DNA of 40,133 nucleotides, from the NCBI GenBank assembly GCA_035640715.1, contig DASQVO010000513.1, forward strand, positions 1 to 40,133, given 5' to 3'. Positions 22,039 to 30,254 of the stretch are shown piece after piece. Position numbers and translations under genes: made by a program. The stretch is from DASQVO01 sp035640715 (lineage in GTDB: Bacteria > Actinomycetota > Actinomycetes > Streptosporangiales > Streptosporangiaceae). Numbering within the stretch: the first letter of the stretch is position 1; each line of letters opens with the position of its first letter. The notes below the pieces were generated by a model. That model was not told where the DNA came from. It worked only from the letters and a program-made list of their open reading frames with translations, and did not search any database.

Positions 22039-22505
22039 CCGGCACGCCGGAGGAGCGCCTCGCCGAGCTGGGCCTCACCCTGCCGGCCGTGGCCGCGCCG
22101 CTCGCTGCCTATGTCCCCGCTGTCCGCACCGGCACGCACGTGTACACGGCCGGGCAGCTGCCGCTGGTTGACGGCAAGCTGCTCGCCACCGGCAAGGTGG
22201 GCGAAGGTGTGAGTGCCGATGAGGCTGCCCGGCTCGCTCGGACCTGCGCGCTCAACGCACTCGCGGCTGCCGCGTCCGTGGCCGGGGGCCTGCCGGCGAT
22301 CACGCGGATCGTCAAGGTCACCGGGTTCGTCGCCAGCGCCCCCAATTTCACCGGCCAGCCGCAGGTCGTGAACGGGGCCAGCGACCTGCTGACCGAGGTG
22401 TTCGGTGAGGCGGGCAAGCACGCGCGGAGCGCCGTCGGGGTGGCTGTGCTGCCGATGGACGCGCCAGTTGAGATTGAGCTGATCGCCGAGGTGTCCACGG
22501 ACTAG
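22035..22505 (+). CDS. RidA (YjgF/YER057c/UK114) family protein
   Basis: This 156-residue protein belongs to the RidA family, trimers that hydrolyse reactive enamine/imine by-products of amino-acid metabolism. Landmarks are YVPAVRTGTHVYTAGQLPLVDGKL near the start, LNALAAAASVAGGLPAITRIVKVTGFV in the middle, and the end VGVAVLPMDAPVEIELIAEV. The Arg that binds carboxylates in active RidA proteins is replaced in this longer subgroup (which ends around APVEIE rather than ARVEIE), so true enamine deaminase activity is doubtful. The GTG start overlaps the DUF4177 stop by four bases. This matches the place of Rv3678c in M. tuberculosis. Confidence 0.9.
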   Translation: MTGTPEERLAELGLTLPAVAAPLAAYVPAVRTGTHVYTAGQLPLVDGKLLATGKVGEGVSADEAARLARTCALNALAAAASVAGGLPAITRIVKVTGFVASAPNFTGQPQVVNGASDLLTEVFGEAGKHARSAVGVAVLPMDAPVEIELIAEVSTD

Positions 22506-22555
22506 GGACGCAGTGAGTGCGGCAACCGCATCGGGTCGTTTGAACAACGCGGAAC

Positions 22556-23428
22556 GTGAATGAGAAAAACGTGCTGAACCGGCTGCCCGTTCCCGGGCAG
22601 GTCGCCGCCCGGGCCAGGGACATCCTTGAGGGGCGGCTAACGCCCGCGGTCCCGCGCGACGCCGCCACCGTCATGCTGCTCCGCGCCGCGGGGGACGGCC
22701 CGCTGTCGTCACCGCAGCACGCCGAGGTCTACATGCTCCGGCGCCTGCAAACGATGGCATTCGCGCCGGGTGCCTATGTTTTCCCGGGCGGCTGCGTCGA
22801 TGAGAGCGATGCCGACGGCGGCCACGACTGGGCCGGGCCGGAGCCTGCGGAGCTAGGCCCGGTGCTCGGCCTGCCGCCGGAGTGGGCCCAGGCCTTGATC
22901 CGGGCGGCGATCAGGGAGACATTCGAGGAATCTGGCGTGCTGCTCGCCGGGCCGACGGCGGATTCGGTGGTGGCCGATACCTCCGGTGATGACTGGGCGG
23001 CCGACCGGCAGGCGCTGGCGGACCGGTCTGTCTCCCTGGCGGGGCTGCTCGCCCGCCGGGGCCTTGTACTCCGCGCGGACCTGCTCAGGCCGTGGGCACG
23101 CTGGATCACGCCAGAAGCGGAACGGCGCCGCTACGACACCAGGTTCTTCACCGCGGTGCTGCCGGCGGGCCAGCTCGCCGCCGGGGGAACCGGCGAGGCG
23201 GACCAGGCGGCCTGGCTGCGGCCGGCCGCCGCGATCGCGGCGGCCGAGGACGGCGAGCTGACGCTGCTGCCGCCCACCGCGATCACGCTGCGTGAGCTTG
23301 CGGCGTTCCCGGATGTCCCCGCCATTCTCGCGGTGCGGCGGCGGATCATCCCGCGGCGGCCGGCGGTTATCTTCGCCGACGGGCATGCATGGCTGGACAT
23401 CAGGGTGGAGAGTCCCGATGACGATTGA
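22556..23428 (+). CDS. NUDIX hydrolase-family protein
   Basis: This 290-residue protein has a NUDIX domain. The fold starts at AATVMLLRAAGDGP (37-50), FVFPGG-like sequence appears as AYVFPGGCVDESD (73-85), and after an insertion the catalytic helix reads AAIRETFEESGVLL (118-131) with Arg120, Glu121, Glu124 and Glu125. The spacing between GG and REtxEE is longer than in the standard box, a feature of the coenzyme A / NUDT19-like group. Those enzymes cut nucleoside-diphosphate-linked compounds such as CoA derivatives; the substrate is not fixed here. The start is GTG 22556, 51 bases after the RidA stop, with a weak ribosome site. The end overlaps the start of the metallo-beta-lactamase gene, so translation is coupled. 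Confidence 0.9.
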   Translation: MNEKNVLNRLPVPGQVAARARDILEGRLTPAVPRDAATVMLLRAAGDGPLSSPQHAEVYMLRRLQTMAFAPGAYVFPGGCVDESDADGGHDWAGPEPAELGPVLGLPPEWAQALIRAAIRETFEESGVLLAGPTADSVVADTSGDDWAADRQALADRSVSLAGLLARRGLVLRADLLRPWARWITPEAERRRYDTRFFTAVLPAGQLAAGGTGEADQAAWLRPAAAIAAAEDGELTLLPPTAITLRELAAFPDVPAILAVRRRIIPRRPAVIFADGHAWLDIRVESPDDD

Positions 23429-24371
23429 CGGCTCTGGCTCACGGCTCGCCACGTGCGTGCTCGCCCCCAATCCGTCCCCGATGACGCTGGATGGCACCAA
23501 CACCTGGCTGATCGCGGCACCTGGGTCATCGTCGGCCCTTGTCGTCGATCCGGGACCCGAGGACGAGGGCCATCTCCGCCGCATTGCCGGGCAGGTGTCC
23601 GCGGCGGGCCGCCGGGTGGCGCAGATCCTGCTGACGCATGGGCACAGCGATCACTCAGCGGGCGCGCGGCGGCTCGCGGATCTCACCGGCGCGCCGGTGC
23701 GGGCAGCCGATCCGGAACACCGGCTGGGCAGCGAGGGCCTCCTGGACGGGGACGTGGTGACGGCCGCGGGCTGCGAACTGCGCGTGATCGGCACGCCAGG
23801 CCACTCCGGGGACTCCCTGAGCTTCCTGCTCCCATCCGATGGCGCCCTGCTCACCGGCGATACGGTGCTCGGCCGCGGCACCACCGTCATCGCCCGCGGC
23901 GGATCGCTCGCTGACTACCTGCGCACGCTGGATGCCCTGAAGGCGCTCGCTGACACCGCGGCACTGCGGGTCCTGCTCCCCGGGCATGGGCCGGTGATCG
24001 GCGACCCGGCGGGGACGCTTGAGTACTATATCGAGCACCGCAGCGAACGGCTCGAGCAGGTCCGTGCGGCCCTGGCGGCCGGGGATACGACGGCGGCCGA
24101 GATCGCGGACAGGATCTACACCGACGTCGAGCCGGCCTTGCGGAGGTTCGCCGAGCTGTCCGTCCAGGCGCAGCTCGATTACCTGGCCAGCCTCGGCTTA
24201 CCTGGCCAGCGCGGGCACGGCGAGTCAGCGCGGGCACAGTCGGCCAGCGCGTCGGCAGGCTGGTCAGCGTGCCCGCCGGGCGTGCCTTCGCCCCCGATCG
24301 GCGTGCGTTGCCGACGGAGTCGGCGGCCGGTGATCAGCGCGCGCGCTTGCGCAGCCGCTCAGCGTCGATGA
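23418..24371 (+). CDS. Metallo-beta-lactamase-fold hydrolase (LACTB2-like, Rv3677c-like)
   Basis: This 317-residue protein has the metallo-hydrolase fold. Metal ligands are in THGHSDH (73-79), the His of GTPGHSGDS, the Asp of LLTGDTVLG, and the His of LLPGHGPVIGDP, followed by the C-terminal helical domain (LEYYIEHRSERLEQV... DRIYTDV). The type resembles LACTB2-like nucleases or acyl-thioester hydrolases; the substrate is unknown. Start ATG 23418 has GGAG eight bases upstream and lies inside the NUDIX gene's end. The last 50 residues, after LGLPGQRG, become Ser/Ala/Arg-rich and unlike the family, and the tail overlaps the end of crp by 38 bases on the opposite strand. The true family end is near residue 265, so the tail may be an extension acquired by loss of an earlier stop. 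Confidence 0.9.
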   Translation: MTIDGSGSRLATCVLAPNPSPMTLDGTNTWLIAAPGSSSALVVDPGPEDEGHLRRIAGQVSAAGRRVAQILLTHGHSDHSAGARRLADLTGAPVRAADPEHRLGSEGLLDGDVVTAAGCELRVIGTPGHSGDSLSFLLPSDGALLTGDTVLGRGTTVIARGGSLADYLRTLDALKALADTAALRVLLPGHGPVIGDPAGTLEYYIEHRSERLEQVRAALAAGDTTAAEIADRIYTDVEPALRRFAELSVQAQLDYLASLGLPGQRGHGESARAQSASASAGWSACPPGVPSPPIGVRCRRSRRPVISARACAAAQRR

Positions 24372-25017
24372 TCAGCACGGATCTCGCTGAGATATGCAGC
24401 CAGCCGCGAGCGGCGAAGTCGGCTAGCGCCTTGTTGACCGTCTCTCTCGATGCACCTACGAGCTGCGCGAGTTCTTCCTGCGTCAGGTCGTGATGTACCT
24501 GCAGGCCCTCTTCGGTCTGCTGGCCGAACCTGTCTGCGAGGTCAAGCAGCGCCTTCGCGACACGCCCGGGAACGTCCGTGAACACAAGGTCAGCCGTCAC
24601 ATCGTTGGCGCGGCGGAGCCGCTGCACGAGCGCCCGCAGCATGTGCAGCGAAATCTCCGGGCGCTTGCGCAGCAGTGGCAGCAGCGCATCATGCGGCAGC
24701 GCGGCCAGCGTGGCGTCGGTGACGGCGCTGGCGCTGGAGGTCCGCGGTCGCGGATCGAACAGCGAAAGCTCGCCGAACATCTCGCCCGGCCCGATGACGC
24801 TGAGCAGGTTCTCCCTCCCGTCGCCGGCCGCCCGGGTCAGCTTTATCTTGCCATCAAGCACCACGTAAAGGCTGTCCCCGCCGTCGCCCTCATCGAAGAG
24901 CCGTTCGCCGCGGTGCAGCCTGACCTGGTGCATTGTCTGCCGTAGTTCATGTGCGCCTTCCTCGTCGAGCGCATCGAACAGCGGTGCCTGCCTGAGCACC
25001 TCTCCGGCGTTCTCCAC
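24334..25017 (-). CDS. crp: Crp/Fnr-family transcription regulator (CRP orthologue)
   Basis: This 227-residue protein has a cyclic-nucleotide-binding domain (15-130) and a helix-turn-helix (LTQEELAQLVGASRETVNKAL, 178-198). The phosphate-binding cassette FGELSLFDPRPRTSSASA (81-98) keeps the Arg and Thr/Ser that hold cAMP and closely follows the M. tuberculosis CRP (Rv3676) as I recall it. A cAMP-responsive global regulator is therefore likely. There are no iron-sulfur cysteines, so it is not an Fnr. The start is GTG 25017, with GAGGAGGG six bases upstream, a strong ribosome site. The gene converges on the metallo-hydrolase, with overlapping 3' ends, and is divergent from the NlpC/P60 gene across 197 bases of AT-richer DNA. 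Confidence 0.95.
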   Translation of the reverse strand: MENAGEVLRQAPLFDALDEEGAHELRQTMHQVRLHRGERLFDEGDGGDSLYVVLDGKIKLTRAAGDGRENLLSVIGPGEMFGELSLFDPRPRTSSASAVTDATLAALPHDALLPLLRKRPEISLHMLRALVQRLRRANDVTADLVFTDVPGRVAKALLDLADRFGQQTEEGLQVHHDLTQEELAQLVGASRETVNKALADFAARGWLHISARSVLIIDAERLRKRAR

Positions 25018-25124
25018 CGGTCCCTCCTCGCATTATTCGTGCTCTCTTAGTGTGGACCATCCGCTGACCTGATGTGTGTGCGGGACCACGTTCGATGCCG
25101 GGACACGCCCGGCGGCCAGTTTCG

Positions 25125-25195
25125 GCGAATTATCGTTACTCTTAGCTATCAAGTGATTACATTATGTATTCGATTTGAGGATTACGGGACGGCGA
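25125..25195 (+). promoter_or_regulatory. AT-rich promoter region ahead of the NlpC/P60 gene
   Basis: This stretch, with runs such as attatcgttactcttagct and attacattatgtattcgatt, is far more AT-rich than its surroundings. It holds several -10-like hexamers (TATGTA, TTAGCT), so the exact promoter cannot be chosen. It lies between the divergent crp and NlpC/P60 genes. Confidence 0.45.
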
Positions 25196-25214
25196 TCGAT
25201 TTCCGGGGGATGGG

Positions 25215-26477
25215 ATGGCTGACGGTTCGGGGGGCTACTCCAGCGTGCGCCGCGCCGGGTGGGCGATTGCCGGATGCGGGCTGCTCGTCGCGGCGGGATT
25301 GTCCGCATCGCCGCGCGTGGCACTCGATGGCAATCCCGTGCCAAGCGCGGGCCAGGTCCAGGCGGCGCAGAACCGGGTCAACGAGCGCGCGGCCGCGCTC
25401 GGCAAGGAGGAAGAGCGGCTCGCCGCCGCCAATGCCCGGCTGATGGACCTCCAGACCCAGGCCGAGATTCTCACCGAGCAGTATGACAAGACGGTCGTCG
25501 CGGAACAGCAGGCTGCTGCCGCCTATTCGGCTGCGCTGCGGCGGCTTGCCGCGGCGGAGAGCGCTAAGCGCAGCAGCCGCCGCCAGGTGGCCATCCTGGC
25601 TGCCGGCGAGTTCGAGACCGAGGGCGGGTTCGATCCCATGGCGGCGATGCTGGGCGATGCCCACGGCATCCAGGCCTACTTCAACCAGATCGGCCTCGGG
25701 CAGGTATTCGCCTCCCGCCGCACCGACACCCTGGCGAGGAACGATGCCGACAACGTGGTCGCCGGCGTCTTCCGGTCGCAGGCGCGCGCCTCGCTCCAGG
25801 CAAGGAGGGCGGGTATGCGCCACGCCGCCCAGCTCAAGACGGCCATCGAGGCCGCCGTGGCCCGGCAGCTCGCAGCGGTCAGGGCAACCAGGTCGCTAAC
25901 GGCCCGGCTGTCCGGCCAGCTCGCCAGCGCACGCACCAAGGAGCGGGCCCTTGCGTCAGCCCGGCAGGCTGCTCTCGCCGCGCAAGCGGCCGCGGCCGCC
26001 CGGGCTGCGGCCGCAGCCCAGGCCGCGGCGGCCGCCCGGGCGAACTCCGGCCCGTCAAACGGTTCCCCTGATCAGGCGCCATCGTGGGCGGGTGGCGCGG
26101 CCGCCGGCTCGGATCAGGGCAGCATCGCTGCGGACTGGGCCCTCAGCCAGCTTGGCCGGCCCTACCAATGGGGCGCTGCCGGCCCGTACACCTATGACTG
26201 CTCAGGGCTCACGATGGTCGCGTGGGCACAGGCCGGCGTAACGCTGCTGCATTACACGGGCTATCAGTGGGAGGAAGGCGTCCATGTCCCGCTTGACCAG
26301 CTGCAACGTGGTGATTTGCTCTTCTACGCCACGGACAATTCCGACCCCGCCACCATCCATCACGTCGGGATCTACATCGGCAACGGAGAAATGGTCGACG
26401 CTCCGTACACGGGGGCCTACGTTCGCATCGACAGCATCTACGCACCCGGCGTCCCGATCGGTGCGGTCCGCCCGTGA
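25215..26477 (+). CDS. Secreted NlpC/P60 peptidoglycan hydrolase with coiled-coil N-domain
   Basis: This 420-residue exported protein cleaves peptide bonds in peptidoglycan. A signal segment (AGWAIAGCGLLVAAGLSASP, 14-33) leads into a long coiled coil (45-260) of the RipA/CwlO type that keeps such enzymes inactive until released. An Ala-rich linker and a Pro/Ser/Gly stretch follow, and then the NlpC/P60 domain (300-420). The catalytic Cys329 lies in YDCSGLTMVAW, and His383 in IHHVGIYIG. ATG 25215 follows a GGGGGATGGG purine stretch. The upstream region is unusually AT-rich for this genome and probably holds the promoters for this gene and crp. No ydaO-type c-di-AMP riboswitch is visible. Confidence 0.95.
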   Translation: MADGSGGYSSVRRAGWAIAGCGLLVAAGLSASPRVALDGNPVPSAGQVQAAQNRVNERAAALGKEEERLAAANARLMDLQTQAEILTEQYDKTVVAEQQAAAAYSAALRRLAAAESAKRSSRRQVAILAAGEFETEGGFDPMAAMLGDAHGIQAYFNQIGLGQVFASRRTDTLARNDADNVVAGVFRSQARASLQARRAGMRHAAQLKTAIEAAVARQLAAVRATRSLTARLSGQLASARTKERALASARQAALAAQAAAAARAAAAAQAAAAARANSGPSNGSPDQAPSWAGGAAAGSDQGSIAADWALSQLGRPYQWGAAGPYTYDCSGLTMVAWAQAGVTLLHYTGYQWEEGVHVPLDQLQRGDLLFYATDNSDPATIHHVGIYIGNGEMVDAPYTGAYVRIDSIYAPGVPIGAVRP

Positions 26478-26493
26478 GCGCCCGGAGCGCACC
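26475..26493. terminator. Possible terminator hairpin after the NlpC/P60 gene
   Basis: GTG(A)GCGC and GCGCAC pair around a CCGGA loop, immediately at the stop codon and between two converging genes. There is no T run. Weak. Confidence 0.3.
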
Positions 26494-26606
26494 CGTCTCC
26501 TGGCTAGCGAATGGTCCCGGGTGGCAGGCCAGTCCTAGATCAGGGGCGGGCGGGAAGTGAGGCCGCGGACCAGAAGAGAGATGCGGGCGGGAAGCAGACG
26601 TACGGG

Positions 26607-27095
26607 CTAGTAGCCGGCGGCCTCGGCGCGCTTGCGCGAGGCCTCGATCTCCGCTTCCGCGGCCGCCCGGTCGGCCCAGGTGGCGCCCTCCACCGACTTC
26701 CCCGGCTCGAGGTCCTTGTAGACCTCGAAGAAGTGCTGGATCTCCAGCTTGTCGAACTCCGGGACGTGGTAAATGTCCCGCAGGTGCTCCATCCGCGGGT
26801 CACGGGAGGGCACGCAGAGGATCTTGTCGTCGCCGCCCTTCTCGTCGCGCATCCGGAACATCCCGACGGCCCGGCAGCCGATCACGCAGCCCGGGAAGGT
26901 CGGCTCCTCAAGGATGACCAGCGCGTCCAGCGGATCGCCGTCATCCCCCAGCGTGCCCTCGATGAACCCATAGTCGGCGGGATACCTGGTGGATGTGAAC
27001 AGCATCCTGTCCAGCCGGATCCGCCCCGTGGCATGGTCCATCTCATACTTATTCCGCTGGCCCTTCGGGATCTCGATGACTACGTCGAAGTCCAC
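26607..27095 (-). CDS. ppa: Inorganic pyrophosphatase (soluble, family I)
   Basis: This 162-residue cytosolic enzyme hydrolyses pyrophosphate and drives biosynthetic reactions forward. Substrate and metal residues are visible in VVIEIPKGQRNKYEMD (start), YPADYGFIEGTLGDDGDPLDALV (39-60, with the signature Asp52, Asp54 and Asp57), and DDKILCVPSRDPR. It is close in length and sequence to bacterial and mycobacterial Ppa. The start is GTG 27095, preceded by GAGGGC. It is divergent from dacB with 112 bases between the starts, as in M. tuberculosis (Rv3628/Rv3627c). The gene has its own promoter; its stop faces the NlpC/P60 gene. Confidence 0.97.
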   Translation of the reverse strand: MDFDVVIEIPKGQRNKYEMDHATGRIRLDRMLFTSTRYPADYGFIEGTLGDDGDPLDALVILEEPTFPGCVIGCRAVGMFRMRDEKGGDDKILCVPSRDPRMEHLRDIYHVPEFDKLEIQHFFEVYKDLEPGKSVEGATWADRAAAEAEIEASRKRAEAAGY

Positions 27096-27207
27096 GATGC
27101 TGCCCTCACGCGATTAGATGGTTGACTCGATTGTTCCCGGTGCTCCGCGAGCTGACGCGCCGGAATCTCCACTACTAGAATCCTGCATCGGGAAAGGTGG
27201 ATGCGCC

Positions 27208-28638
27208 GTGCTGCGTAGCACACGGGCCGTGGCCTTGATCACGCTGATCATGCTTGACGTGTTCACGATCGCCGCGGGCGTGGCTGTCGCCCGGATGCTG
27301 CCGCGGCGGCTGGCGCTGCTTCAGCCGCTCCGTGTCGCCGCGCTTCCCGAGGTCCGCGCGAGCCCGGTGCTGCGCAGCTCCGGCAGCGGTGGGCCGCTGC
27401 CTACCAGCGCCGGGCTCGCCGGCGCGCTGACCGGGCTGCTGACCGCGCCCGCGCTCGGATCCGGGGTGGCGGCCGTCATCGCCGACGCGTCCGGGCAGGT
27501 GCTGTACTCGCGCAACGGCAGCGTGCCGACCGCTCCCGCGTCCACCGAGAAAGTCGCCACCGCCGTCGCGGCGCTCGACGTGCTCGGCCCCGGCACCCGC
27601 TTCACCACACGGGTCGTGAGCGGGCCGGACGGCAGCATCGTGCTGGTCGGCGGCGGAGACCCGACGCTCGCCGCTGGAACGCCACCGTCATCGGACTATC
27701 CCCAGCCGGCCACGCTCAAGGAACTTGCCGCCAAGACCGCGAACGCGCTTAAGGCCAGGCACCGCGACAAGGTCCGGCTGAACTACGACACCTCGCTTTA
27801 CACCGGTCCCGGCATGGCGCCGGGGTGGCCGGGCGGCTACATCACGACAGGTAATGTCACGCCGATCACCTCACTCGAGGTCGACCAGGGAAGGCTGACG
27901 CCGGGCGGTGCCCCCGAAGACGCGGATGACCCCGTCAACTTCCGTCCCCGCTCCGCCGATCCTGTCTCTGTCGCCGTCTCGGCGTTCGAGGGCTTCCTTA
28001 CCCGCGATGGCATCCGCGTCAACGGCACGCCGGCCAGCGTGACCGCGGCCCCCGGTGCCGCCGTCCTCGGGTCCGTCAGCTCGCCGCCGGTCCAGGCGAT
28101 CGCCGAATGGATGCTGCTGGAAAGCAACAACGTGATAGCCGAGAACCTCGCCAGGCATGTGGCGATCGCGATGGGCAGGCCCGCATCCTTCGCCGGCGCC
28201 GCAGCGGCCGAGGCGGCCGTCCTGCGGCGCCTTGGCGCTGGAACCGGCGTGCGGCTGGTCGACGGGAGCGGCCTGTCGCCGGAGGACCAGATCGCCCCTG
28301 AGGCCCTCGTGCGCCTGCTGTCCGTGGCCGCCTCGCCGCGGCACGCCGCGCTGCGCGCGGTTATTACCGGGCTGCCCGTGGCCGGTTTCTCCGGCACCCT
28401 GTCCGCCGGGCAGAGCGTGTTCGGCGCGATCGGCGGGGCAGCGCGCGGCGTCGTCCGGGCGAAGACCGGCAACCTGGACACGGTGGCCGCCCTGGCCGGA
28501 TTCGCCTACGACAGCGACGGGCGCCTGCTTGTATTCGTCTTCAACGCCGCGAAATTGCCGAAGGCAGCGGATCTGCAGGCCGCGGCGAACACCATCGACA
28601 ACGCGGCCGCTGTCGTCGCCGCGTGCGGCTGCCGTTAA
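27208..28638 (+). CDS. dacB: D-alanyl-D-alanine carboxypeptidase/endopeptidase (PBP4/DacB type)
   Basis: This 476-residue exported class C penicillin-binding protein (S13 family) trims D-Ala or cuts cross-links in peptidoglycan. A signal anchor near the start (LITLIMLDVFTIAAGVAVA) is followed by the catalytic motifs Ser112-X-X-Lys115 (STEK), SNN (306-308, in LLESNNVIAE) and KTG (419-421, in VVRAKTGNLD). The extra domain between SxxK and SxN, typical of the family, holds the GGGDPTL and GNVTPI segments. I start at GTG 27208, eight bases after GGAAAGGTGG, because the signal segment begins right there. An ATG at 27118 would add 30 hydrophilic residues. The gene follows ppa divergently and leads a long same-strand run to folK. 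Confidence 0.93.
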   Translation: MLRSTRAVALITLIMLDVFTIAAGVAVARMLPRRLALLQPLRVAALPEVRASPVLRSSGSGGPLPTSAGLAGALTGLLTAPALGSGVAAVIADASGQVLYSRNGSVPTAPASTEKVATAVAALDVLGPGTRFTTRVVSGPDGSIVLVGGGDPTLAAGTPPSSDYPQPATLKELAAKTANALKARHRDKVRLNYDTSLYTGPGMAPGWPGGYITTGNVTPITSLEVDQGRLTPGGAPEDADDPVNFRPRSADPVSVAVSAFEGFLTRDGIRVNGTPASVTAAPGAAVLGSVSSPPVQAIAEWMLLESNNVIAENLARHVAIAMGRPASFAGAAAAEAAVLRRLGAGTGVRLVDGSGLSPEDQIAPEALVRLLSVAASPRHAALRAVITGLPVAGFSGTLSAGQSVFGAIGGAARGVVRAKTGNLDTVAALAGFAYDSDGRLLVFVFNAAKLPKAADLQAAANTIDNAAAVVAACGCR

Positions 28639-28679
28639 GCTGTGCTGGCCCGGGGGGACGACCCGCCGGAGCCCCCGGT

Positions 28680-28844
28680 GCGGGCCTTCGGCCCGCGACT
28701 TGCTGTGGCTGGCTGCCGTTACACCGCCCGCTCACCCGGGCACAAGGCCCGGGGTCGCGGACGGTAAGACCGCCCCGTGATCCCCCTGTCGTTGCGGTGC
28801 CGCGTTACACCGGCCGCTCACCCGGGCCGGAGGCCCGGGATCGC
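28680..28844. repeat. Three GC hairpins and a 41-bp imperfect direct repeat after dacB
   Basis: A hairpin at 28680-28696 has a 7-bp stem GCGGGCC/GGCCCGC with a TTC loop. Then a 41-bp unit occurs at 28718-28758 and again at 28804-28844 with five mismatches. Each unit holds a CCCGGGC/GCCCGGG stem with a five-base loop. Loops differ while stems are kept, a sign that the structure matters. They may end dacB transcription or be mobile extragenic repeats. Confidence 0.65.
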
Positions 28845-28910
28845 TGGGCCGGTACCTGGCTCTCACCACGCCGCGCCACAACGTACGGTGGGAGTGTGAA
28901 CAACGGGCAA

Positions 28911-30248
28911 ATGATCGACTGGGACGTTGCGGTGTCCACCGGTGTCCGGTGGACACGACCCGGGCCCCAGGTCAGCCTGGCAGAGGCGCGGCAGACCGTC
29001 GCGGAGCTGCGCGAACTCGCCGTCGCGGTGGAGCGCCCCGTACGCGAGGTCACCGGGCTGCAGAGCAAGGTATCGCCGGGCAAGATAGCCGTGGTGGACC
29101 GGCCAGGGTGGATCCGGGCGAACGTGGACGGCTTCCGCGTCGTGCTCGATCCGCTCGTTGAGCAGATGCGCCAGCGCAGCGGGGCACCCGCCCCCGGGCT
29201 GCTGATGAGTGTCGGTTCCCGTGTCACCGGCATGCAGGCCGGGCTCATTCTTTCGTACCTGTCCGGGCGGGTGCTCGGCCAGTACGAGCTGTTCCTGCCG
29301 CCCGGCTCGGGGGAGGACAACGGCGATGAGCCTGTCGGTCGCCTCACCCTGGTCGCGCCCAACATCGTGATGGTCGAGCGCGAGCTCGGCGTCAATCACA
29401 GCGACTTCCGCCGGTGGGTCTGCCTGCACGAGGAAACCCACCGGGTGCAGTTCACCTCTGTCCCGTGGCTGCGTGGCTACGTCCAGGCGCAGATGACCGA
29501 GTTCCTGCTGGCCTCGGATCTTGATCCGGGGGCCATCCTGGACCGGCTGCGGGCCGCTGCGGACGCGGTGGCGGGCGCGATGCGCGGCGGCGAGAGCGAG
29601 AGTCTCATCGAGGCCATCCAGACGCCCAGGCAGCGGGAGATCCTCGACCGGCTCACCGCGGTGATGACCCTTGTCGAGGGACACGGCGACTATGTGATGG
29701 ACGCCGTGGGGCCGCAGGTCGTGCCCTCCGTCGCCGAAATCAGGGAGCGGTTCAACGCCAGGAGGAAGAGGGTTGGGCGCGTGGAGCAGGCGGTCCGGCG
29801 CCTGCTCGGCATCGACCTGAAGATGCGGCAGTACGCCGAGGGTGCGCGCTTCGTCCGCGAGGTCGTCGGCGAAGTGGGTATGGAGGGCTTCAACAGGGTC
29901 TGGGAATCTCCGGAGACCATGCCCACCAGGGGGGAGATCACCAACCCGCGCGCCTGGCTGGCCCGCGTGATCGGCGGCTCTGCGGTGGCGGCGCCGCCCA
30001 TTGACATCGCACCCGTCGACGGCACGAGCCCGGTTGCCGGTGCCGGCCCCGCGGGCCCTGACAGCCCTGATGAGCCTGGGGACGGCGGTCATCCGGCGGG
30101 CTCGGAGCATGCGGAGGACATCGGCGGTGCGGACATCCGCCATCCCGGCGGCGCAAGCCAGACCGGGAACGTCGGCCAGAGCGGGAACGGCAGCCGCACC
30201 GGGAACGGCGGGCGGCCCGGTGACGCCGATCCGCCTGGCGGTAACTAG
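28911..30248 (+). CDS. Zinc-dependent metalloprotease-like protein (DUF2342, Rv3626c-like)
   Basis: This 445-residue protein has a zincin signature HEETH in WVCLHEETHRVQF and a later Glu in TLVEGHGDYVMDAVG, the set that would hold zinc in the DUF2342/zincin family of actinomycetes. The start region MIDWDVAVSTGVRW is typical of the family. A C-terminal tail of about 90 residues rich in Gly, Asp and Asn is probably disordered. There is no signal peptide. The physiological substrate is unknown. I start at ATG 28911. GTG 28896 in the same frame is an alternative, with GGGAG directly before it. The gene order dacB-zincin-tilS-hpt is that of M. tuberculosis Rv3627c-Rv3624c. The tail ends seven bases before tilS, so the two are cotranscribed. 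Confidence 0.92.
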   Translation: MIDWDVAVSTGVRWTRPGPQVSLAEARQTVAELRELAVAVERPVREVTGLQSKVSPGKIAVVDRPGWIRANVDGFRVVLDPLVEQMRQRSGAPAPGLLMSVGSRVTGMQAGLILSYLSGRVLGQYELFLPPGSGEDNGDEPVGRLTLVAPNIVMVERELGVNHSDFRRWVCLHEETHRVQFTSVPWLRGYVQAQMTEFLLASDLDPGAILDRLRAAADAVAGAMRGGESESLIEAIQTPRQREILDRLTAVMTLVEGHGDYVMDAVGPQVVPSVAEIRERFNARRKRVGRVEQAVRRLLGIDLKMRQYAEGARFVREVVGEVGMEGFNRVWESPETMPTRGEITNPRAWLARVIGGSAVAAPPIDIAPVDGTSPVAGAGPAGPDSPDEPGDGGHPAGSEHAEDIGGADIRHPGGASQTGNVGQSGNGSRTGNGGRPGDADPPGGN

Positions 30249-30254
30249 CCGCGT

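Noticed and set aside
25018..25214. Possible c-di-AMP (ydaO) riboswitch ahead of the NlpC/P60 gene
   Set aside because: Such hydrolases are often under this riboswitch, but the conserved blocks are absent and the region is AT-rich rather than structured.
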